Of a DNA stretch of 37,044 nucleotides, positions 31,902 through 37,044 are shown in pieces (position 1 is the first letter of the stretch; each line of letters begins with the position of its first letter). Source of the stretch: Acidimicrobiaceae bacterium. Its GTDB lineage: Bacteria; Actinomycetota; Acidimicrobiia; Acidimicrobiales; RAAP-2. The notes under the pieces are model-generated. The model was not told the DNA's origin and searched no databases. It was given only the letters and a program-made list of their open reading frames with translations. The stretch is taken from NCBI GenBank assembly GCA_003141095.1, contig PLKM01000054.1:1-37044 (forward strand), read 5' to 3'. A program made the position numbers and the translations under genes.

Positions 31902-32495
31902 GTGACTGTTGGGGCATTTCTGGGCATCTTCGCCCTGATCTTCTTGTTGGAGCTTCCCGACAAGTCCATGATCGCCACCGTCGTCATGAGCACGAAGGTC
32001 CGACCCTCCTCGATTGTGATCGGCGCGTCGGGCGGCTTCATGGTGCAGATGGGTATCGCGGTCGCGGCCGGGAGCCTTCTCACGTTGCTGCCCGCGCACC
32101 TGAAGGATTTGGTGGTGGCGCTGCTCTTCCTCGGGGGCGCCGCGTACCTCTTGTTGTCCTCTGAGGAGAAGGCCGAGGAGTCGGGGGCGGCAACCGCCGA
32201 GGCTGAACATCCCGCGACGCGTTGGCGCGAGATCACGACGGCGTTCGTCGTGATCTTCCTCGGCGAGTTCGGCGACCTCACCCAGATTCAGGCCGCGAAC
32301 TTCAGTGCCAAGACCCACCAGCCATTGGAGGTCTTCCTCGCTGCTTCGCTCGCACTGATCGTGGTCTCATTCCTCGGCGCCTACGGCGGACAACTGCTGC
32401 AGCGGGTCGTCCCCCTACGAATGATCCGCCTCGCCGGCGGGCTGATCTTCGCCGCACTCGGTGTCTACACGCTGGTGAAGTTGTTCACCTCATGA
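31902..32495 (+). CDS. TMEM165/GDT1-family (UPF0016) membrane cation transporter
   Basis: 197-residue integral membrane protein with about six helices. The two family motifs are present in paired form: ELPDKS (in FLLELPDKSMIATVV) near residue 16 and EFGDLT (in FLGEFGDLTQIQ) near residue 120, corresponding to the E-x-G-D-(K/R)-(T/S) signature of Ca2+/Mn2+:H+ exchangers. The first copy has Pro and the second Leu in place of consensus residues. A charged cytosolic loop of about 25 residues (EEKAEESGAATAEAEHPATRW) joins the halves. It starts with GTG 9 nt after pepN and overlaps the next gene by ATGA. Confidence 0.85.
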   Translation: MTVGAFLGIFALIFLLELPDKSMIATVVMSTKVRPSSIVIGASGGFMVQMGIAVAAGSLLTLLPAHLKDLVVALLFLGGAAYLLLSSEEKAEESGAATAEAEHPATRWREITTAFVVIFLGEFGDLTQIQAANFSAKTHQPLEVFLAASLALIVVSFLGAYGGQLLQRVVPLRMIRLAGGLIFAALGVYTLVKLFTS

Positions 32496-33124
32496 GCCGG
32501 CGTGAGGAACTCCTGGCCTTCGCCGACACGGTGAAGGGCTTCATGCCTCGAAATGAAGGCCTCGCGCTTCACCGCCTCGCGCTCGAGCACGCCAGCGCGG
32601 CGGGCGCGACGTGGCTCGAAGTGGGGGCATGGTGCGGCAAGTCGGCCGTGTACCTGGGCGCCGCCGCCGAGTCCGTGAACGCCGTGCTCTATTCGCTCGA
32701 CCACCATCACGGCAGCGAGGAGAACCAGGAGGGCTGGGAGCATTTCGACGACTCGCTCATCGACAGCGTTGACGGTCGCCTCAACACCCTGCCCACGTGG
32801 CAACGGACTATCGCCGACGCCCGGCTCGAAGCCACGGTGCTGGGCCTCGTGGGACCCTCGCTCGTCGTCGCCGCCCACTTCGCCCAACCACTCGAGATTC
32901 TGTTCATTGACGGGGGCCACGGTGCCGAGGTCGCGTGGGCGGACTTCGCGGCGTGGACGCCCAAGGTGGTGAGCGGGGGCCTGCTCATGATTCACGACGT
33001 GTTTGAAGACCCCGCCGAAGGAGGTCGTCCGCCCTTCGAGATCTACCTCGCCGCCCTCGAAAGCGGACGGTTCGTCGACGTGGCGAGCGAAGGCTCCCTA
33101 CGGGTTCTCCGGCGCGTTGGCTAG
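32492..33124 (+). CDS. Class I SAM-dependent methyltransferase (Methyltransf_24 type)
   Basis: 210-residue Rossmann-fold methyltransferase. It shows the SAM loop WLEVGAWCGKSAVYLG near residue 45, the acidic strand YSLDHHHGSEENQ, and the post-IV segment LFIDGGHGAEVAWADFAAW with GGLLMIHDVF. This is the macrocin-O-methyltransferase/Methyltransf_24 layout that commonly occurs with glycosyltransferases. The ATG overlaps the GDT1 stop (32492-32495). It converges with the alpha-toroid gene, and both stops are read from one CTAG at 33121-33124. Substrate unknown. It may act with the minus-strand cluster or simply be linked to pepN/GDT1. Confidence 0.85.
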   Translation: MSRREELLAFADTVKGFMPRNEGLALHRLALEHASAAGATWLEVGAWCGKSAVYLGAAAESVNAVLYSLDHHHGSEENQEGWEHFDDSLIDSVDGRLNTLPTWQRTIADARLEATVLGLVGPSLVVAAHFAQPLEILFIDGGHGAEVAWADFAAWTPKVVSGGLLMIHDVFEDPAEGGRPPFEIYLAALESGRFVDVASEGSLRVLRRVG

Positions 33125-34203
33125 CGAAGCAACGTGAGCGGACAGCCCGGCTCGAACAGATCGAGCGGGACCGGCAACTCGCCGTGGCGAAACAGCCCCG
33201 ACGCCGGCGACGATGACGTCAAGGCGTCCGCCGCGAGGATGACCGCCGCCGACGTATACGAAGTGGTCTCGCGGTCCGGAAACGTCACCTGTTCGGGGTA
33301 GGAAATCCCGGTCCAGTACGCACCGTCCTCTCGGCGATGGCGCCGGGTGCAGCTGAAGAGGTCGAGGGCCAGGTTCGTAAGGCCCAGCCCCTCGAGGGCG
33401 AGGACGCACTCCGCGGTTTCCGCGGCGGTGACCCAGTCGTTGGTCGACACGCAACGGACCCCGAAACCCTCCATGACGTGGCGCTCCCATCCGTCATTGA
33501 TCCGCCTCTCCCCCGCGACGCCCGCGAGGGCGCCCGAGAAGATCGGGTAGTACCAGTCCATGGCGAACTCGTTCTTCGGAGCGAATGCTCCCGGGTGGTG
33601 CGCGACGGCGTGGCCGAGCCGACCCGCCGCGAACTCCCACGACGGCTTTTCGAAGCCGAGCCGTTGTGCGAGCGCCACGGCGCAGCGAAGTGAGTGGAAG
33701 ATCGATGACGAGCCGGTGAGCAGGGCGTAGGTCTCGGGACGACCCACCGAATCGAGCGACCAACGGATCGTGCCGTCGCTCAGCTGCCAGCGCAGGACGA
33801 ACTCGGTCGCTCGCTCGACGTGGCTCCACATGCTCTGGGCGAAGTCGATGTCGTCGGTGGCGAGCAGGTAGTGATAGATGCCGGTGGCGATATAGGCGCA
33901 CACGTTGGTGTCGAGCCGGGTGTCCTTGACGCCGCCACCCAGGTAGTAATTGAACCAGCTGCCGTCGCCGAGCTGCTTGCTCGCCAGCCATCGATACGCC
34001 GAGCGGGCCTCGTCGCGGTAGCCAGTGATGGTGAGGGCCATCGCGGCCTCCACGTGATTCCAGGGATCGCAGTGACCACCACGGAACCAAGGAATCTGAC
34101 CGCTCGACACCTGGAGCGACGCCAACTGCGAAGCCGTCAGGGCCAGTTCACTCGCGCTCAGCAGTCCCGGCACGCCGGACATGAAGTTCGTCGAGGCGCT
34201 CAC
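33121..34203 (-). CDS. Alpha/alpha-toroid protein with squalene-cyclase-like QW motifs (prenyltransferase-like)
   Basis: 360-residue soluble protein made of helical hairpin repeats. A QW-type motif, KQLGDGSW (76-83), is followed by weaker copies, RWQLSDGTIRW (138-148) and HRREDGAYW, and by ETTSYTSAAVILAADAL near the C-terminus. These point to the terpene-cyclase/prenyltransferase or six-hairpin glycosidase toroid. Neither the D-x-D-D motif of squalene-hopene cyclases nor an obvious glycosidase acid pair is present, so it may bind rather than cyclise. It is co-translated after the methyltransferase (GTGA overlap) and belongs to the GT4-methyltransferase-toroid set. Assigning it to a named pathway would be a guess. 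Confidence 0.7.
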   Translation of the reverse strand: MSASTNFMSGVPGLLSASELALTASQLASLQVSSGQIPWFRGGHCDPWNHVEAAMALTITGYRDEARSAYRWLASKQLGDGSWFNYYLGGGVKDTRLDTNVCAYIATGIYHYLLATDDIDFAQSMWSHVERATEFVLRWQLSDGTIRWSLDSVGRPETYALLTGSSSIFHSLRCAVALAQRLGFEKPSWEFAAGRLGHAVAHHPGAFAPKNEFAMDWYYPIFSGALAGVAGERRINDGWERHVMEGFGVRCVSTNDWVTAAETAECVLALEGLGLTNLALDLFSCTRRHRREDGAYWTGISYPEQVTFPDRETTSYTSAAVILAADALTSSSPASGLFRHGELPVPLDLFEPGCPLTLLR

Positions 34204-34919
34204 GGCGCGGGCTTCACCACGTACACGATGATGGATTTACCAATCAGGGGCGCGAGCGCCCTCTCCATCCAGCGCGTCGTTCGCGGGGCCTTCGTGATGT
34301 CCCACACCAGGAGACGGTGGTAGTTCCTGACGAGGAAGTTCTTGTCGTTGGTGGTTCCCACGATGCACTTCAACCACCAGTAGGGGCTGTGCAGCCCGTG
34401 CGCGTAGTGGTGCCCCGTCACTCGCGTGCCGACCGATCCAAGTCGGGCCTCGAGCACCGACCTTCGATAGATGCGGATATGCCCACCGGGAACGTTGTGA
34501 TAAGCGTCCGAGAGTGCCCAGTTGACGATCTCCGGTCCGAAACGCGGGACCGTGATGGCCATGGTCCCGCCGGGGCGCAGCACCCTCGCCAGCTCGCGCA
34601 TCGCCCCCAGGTCGTCGGGGATGTGTTCGAGGACCTCCGAGCAGATCACCCGGTCGAATACCCCGTCGGGGAACGGCAAGTGCATGGCGTCGCCCTGCAC
34701 CGCGGCCGTGTGCAGGTCCGGCGCCGTCAACTCGCCCGCCTCGACCATCGCGGCGAACGTCGCCGCGACGCCCTCGACTTCATCGCGGCCCGCGTCGAGG
34801 GCGACGACATTGGCGCCGCGGCGAGCGGCCTCAAACGCGTGGCGGCCAAAGCCGCAGCCCAGGTCGAGGATCTTGTCCCCGTCCGTCAAGCCCAGCAGGT
34901 CGTAATCAGCCGTCAGCAT
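34200..34919 (-). CDS. Class I SAM-dependent methyltransferase (Methyltransf_11/UbiE-like)
   Basis: 239-residue methyltransferase. The SAM loop ILDLGCGFGRHAFEAARRGA lies near the N-terminus, with VVALDAGRDEV, QGDAMHLPFPDGVFDRVICSEVLEHIPD and LRPGGTMAITVP, a complete motif I-III series. A C-terminal cap with aromatic residues (HHYAHGLHSPYWW) may bind a hydrophobic or sugar acceptor. I place the start at ATG 34919, which overlaps the glycosyltransferase stop as TGATG. A longer frame would reach further into that gene. It overlaps the toroid gene by 4 nt at the other end. Confidence 0.88.
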   Translation of the reverse strand: MLTADYDLLGLTDGDKILDLGCGFGRHAFEAARRGANVVALDAGRDEVEGVAATFAAMVEAGELTAPDLHTAAVQGDAMHLPFPDGVFDRVICSEVLEHIPDDLGAMRELARVLRPGGTMAITVPRFGPEIVNWALSDAYHNVPGGHIRIYRRSVLEARLGSVGTRVTGHHYAHGLHSPYWWLKCIVGTTNDKNFLVRNYHRLLVWDITKAPRTTRWMERALAPLIGKSIIVYVVKPAP

Positions 34920-36289
34920 CAGTCGAAGTCCACCGAGGCGGGCAGGGGCTTTCCCGAGAGAATGGCGTCGTAGCACGCCGCCGTTCCGCGAGCCGTGACT
35001 TGCCAGGTGAAACGTTCGATCACCCGCTCGCGACCGTTGGCCCCGAGACGGCTCGCCAGCGCCGGATCGTCCAGCAGCTGGCGAATGGCGCCCACGAGGG
35101 CGTCGGGGTTGTTGGGCTCGACCAAGAGACCCGTCTCGCCGCTCACGCCGACCACCTCGGGCAGCGCGCCTCCGGTCGTCGCCACCACGGGAACGCCGCA
35201 GCTCATGGCTTCGATGGCCGGCAACGAGAAGCCCTCGTAGAGGCTCGGCACGATGGCGACCTCGGCCTCACCGTAGAGGCGGGCCAGTTCTTCGTCGCTC
35301 ACGCCAGAGATGGTGGTGACGATGTCGTTGAGACCAAGGCGCTCCAACGTTGACGCCACGCGTCCCTTGGCCTTGGGCTGGCCAATCACGACCAAGTCAA
35401 TCTCACGCTCGACGCGCAGTTTGGCGATCGCCTCCAGCAGCGGCACGAGGCCCTTCATCGGCACGTCCGAACTCGACGTGACCATCAGGCGACCCTTCTT
35501 CTTCGCCACGCCGTCGTAGGGCTTGAAGACAGTGTGGTCAACGCCGACGGGCACCACGGTAAGACGTTCCAGCGGCACCTTCATCTGGGCGTTGATGTCA
35601 GTTCTCGAGTTGTGCGACACCGTCAACACGGCGGGCAACTGCTTCACCACCCGTACCTGCATGCGCAAGAAGCCGAACCAGCGACGGGTTGTGAAGCGCT
35701 TCCACACGCCTTGGGTGTGATCAAGCGCGATGGACCGGTCCACGGTGATCGGATGATGGAGGGTTTCGAGCAGGGGCCAACCGGCCCGATACAACTTCAA
35801 GATTCCTGGGCCCATGCACTGGTTGTCATGGATGACGTCGAACTCGCCACGGCGACGCTTCAGGATCTTCTCGATCCGCATGGAGTAGGCCAGGGGCTCG
35901 CCGAAGCCGGCGCACAGCATGACGCCAAACTCGGCCAGGTCCGCGAGTGATTTGAACTCTGAGCGGGCGGGAATTCGAAAGGGGTCCGGGTCGCGGTAGA
36001 GGTCGAGGCCGCGAACGGCCGTGAAACCCACGCCCTCGTCCAACTCGGGCCACGGCGGTCCGGAGAACACCTCGACGCTGTGGCCCAGGTTCACGAGTTC
36101 ACGAGTGAGGTGGCGGGTATAGACGCCCTGGCCACCACAGCGAGGATTGCCCCGATACATCAAGAACGCGATGCGCAGCTTGCCCGGTTGGGCCGGCCGA
36201 GCGGGCACGTGAGCGGGGGTCCGGATGGTCTTGGAGAGGGCCCACGACGCCTTGGTATCGGCAATCGTTTGGCGTAAGGCTCGAGGCAC
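34919..36289 (-). CDS. Family 4 glycosyltransferase (GT-B fold)
   Basis: 456-residue retaining GT4 enzyme, probably transferring a hexose or similar to a lipid or glycan acceptor. The N-terminal acceptor domain has LRIAFLMYRGNPRCGGQGVY with the glycine loop, and VLTVSHNSRTDI. The C-terminal domain holds VPVGVDHTVFKP, VTSSSDVPMKGLVPLLEAI, and the nucleotide-sugar segment SLYEGFSLPAIEAMSCGVPVVAT with the E-x7-E pair. No membrane helix is obvious, so it is cytosolic or peripheral. The ATG at 36289 is 102 nt from the divergent acyl-CoA dehydrogenase. It starts the unit GT4-methyltransferase-toroid. Confidence 0.92.
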   Translation of the reverse strand: MPRALRQTIADTKASWALSKTIRTPAHVPARPAQPGKLRIAFLMYRGNPRCGGQGVYTRHLTRELVNLGHSVEVFSGPPWPELDEGVGFTAVRGLDLYRDPDPFRIPARSEFKSLADLAEFGVMLCAGFGEPLAYSMRIEKILKRRRGEFDVIHDNQCMGPGILKLYRAGWPLLETLHHPITVDRSIALDHTQGVWKRFTTRRWFGFLRMQVRVVKQLPAVLTVSHNSRTDINAQMKVPLERLTVVPVGVDHTVFKPYDGVAKKKGRLMVTSSSDVPMKGLVPLLEAIAKLRVEREIDLVVIGQPKAKGRVASTLERLGLNDIVTTISGVSDEELARLYGEAEVAIVPSLYEGFSLPAIEAMSCGVPVVATTGGALPEVVGVSGETGLLVEPNNPDALVGAIRQLLDDPALASRLGANGRERVIERFTWQVTARGTAACYDAILSGKPLPASVDFD

Positions 36290-36354
36290 GGTCCAACTTT
36301 CGGGGTTCGCAGTTCCATATTCTCCCCCAATTCCCTAGTTGGCACAAATGCCAC

Positions 36355-36390
36355 TTCACGGGTGTCGCCAGGGTGACTACGCTGCCATCT
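36355..36390 (+). promoter_or_regulatory. Possible promoter of the acyl-CoA dehydrogenase gene
   Basis: TTCACG (36355-36360) and TACGCT (36378-36383) are separated by 17 nt, and the ATG at 36391 follows the latter by 7 nt, the geometry of a leaderless transcript. A weak dyad TGGCA-CAAA-TGCCA lies just upstream (36340-36353). The hexamers are only partly consensus-like. Confidence 0.28.
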
Positions 36391-37044
36391 ATGGATCTGA
36401 CATACCCCGCTGAAGCTGAATCGTTCCGCGCAGAAATTCGCGCCTGGCTGGAAGAGAACCTGCCCACTGGCTGGTTCGAGCCGGGCTTCAAACTGAGCGG
36501 CGACGATCGCAAGGAATTCAACAAGACCTGGACGACCACGCTCTTCGCCGGCGGTTGGATCTGCGCTGGATGGCCCGCCGAGTACGGCGGCAAGGGACTC
36601 TCTCTTCTCCAGCAAGTCGTGCTCAACGAAGAGTTCGCGAAGGCGGGGGCGCCAATGCGCGCGGACTTCTTTGGCGACACGCTGGTGGGCCCGACCATCC
36701 TGCAGTGGGGCACCGAGGAGCAGAAGCGCGAGTTCATTCCGGGCATCCTGCAGGGAAAGATCGCCTGGTGCCAAGGCTTCTCCGAGCCCGACGCCGGAAG
36801 TGACCTCGCGAGCCTGAAGACGACGGCCGTGCTTGATGGTGACGAGTGGATCATCAACGGCCAAAAGGTCTGGACGACCCAGGCCCAGCACGCTGACTAC
36901 GTGTTCTTGATGACTCGCACCGATCCCGACGCTGCCCAGCACGCTGGCATCAGTTACCACCTCGTGCCCATGCACCAAGAGGGCGTGGAGGTTCGCCCCA
37001 TCACCCAGGTCGATGGCTCCGCCGAGTTCAACGAGGTGTTCTTC
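36391..37044 (+). CDS. Acyl-CoA dehydrogenase, partial (C-terminus beyond window)
   Basis: First 218 residues of an FAD-dependent acyl-CoA dehydrogenase. The N-terminal helical domain (MDLTYPAEAESFRAEIRAWL, WPAEYGGKGLSLLQQ, FFGDTLVGPTILQWG) and the middle beta domain with the FAD-binding WCQGFSEPDAGSDLASLKT and WIINGQKVWTT are characteristic. The frame is open to the last base. The family oxidises acyl-CoA thioesters to enoyl-CoA and passes electrons to ETF. Chain-length or steroid-side-chain specificity cannot be judged from this part. The catalytic Glu would lie beyond the window. It is divergent from the GT4 unit. Confidence 0.93.
   Translation, partial: MDLTYPAEAESFRAEIRAWLEENLPTGWFEPGFKLSGDDRKEFNKTWTTTLFAGGWICAGWPAEYGGKGLSLLQQVVLNEEFAKAGAPMRADFFGDTLVGPTILQWGTEEQKREFIPGILQGKIAWCQGFSEPDAGSDLASLKTTAVLDGDEWIINGQKVWTTQAQHADYVFLMTRTDPDAAQHAGISYHLVPMHQEGVEVRPITQVDGSAEFNEVFF

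Overview
The window is about 37 kb of moderately high-GC, gene-dense DNA from an actinobacterium (Actinomycetota). The clearest signs are two very small ribosomal proteins typical of that phylum, bS22 (19564-19665) and bL37 (25766-25849, only 27 codons). Gene order also fits: from memory, the backbone eno-mazG-mfd-pth-rplY-prsA-glmU plus ispE-ksgA-(rpf position)-tatD-metG-rsmI is close to the Mycobacterium tuberculosis Rv1003-Rv1026 neighbourhood. A lineage such as Acidimicrobiia is plausible, but that is inference.

Region by region. (1) 1-11101, minus strand: a housekeeping block read from glmU through prsA, rplY, pth, mfd, a secreted parvulin-like foldase, mazG and eno to an ftsB/divIC-type gene cut by the window edge. 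Many of these genes overlap by 4-17 nt, which points to translational coupling. (2) 11110-12088: an alpha/beta hydrolase whose start lies 8 nt from the glmU start, head to head, followed by a tRNA-Gln(UUG) on the minus strand. (3) 12195-17733, plus strand: an MprAB-like two-component system, then a tightly packed redox set (Thr-rich membrane-anchored protein, ApbE flavin transferase, haem-b ferric-reductase-like membrane protein, NuoF-like NADH dehydrogenase and a one-cluster ferredoxin). (4) 17875-19563: an MFS exporter with good ribosome binding and the only long non-coding stretch (19108-19563), which is rich in repeats and foldable structure. (5) 19564-25849: bS22, then a minus-strand run rsmI-metG-tatD-(PASTA/DPBB protein)-ksgA-ispE, with bL37 divergent from rsmI. 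(6) 25862-36289: a GDPD-like phosphodiesterase with two small membrane proteins, a CtaG-type oxidase assembly protein, a PfkB kinase, aminopeptidase N, a GDT1-type transporter, and a carbohydrate/lipid-like cluster (two methyltransferases, an alpha-toroid protein and a GT4 glycosyltransferase). (7) 36391-37044: the start of an acyl-CoA dehydrogenase.

Points that stand out: GlmU ends before the acetyltransferase active site. The rpf position holds a triple-PASTA plus double-psi beta-barrel protein. ApbE sits in a redox operon with no recognisable FMN_bind substrate in the window. A 26-nt direct repeat and a nested, multi-branched inverted-repeat element occupy the gap between the MFS gene and bS22.
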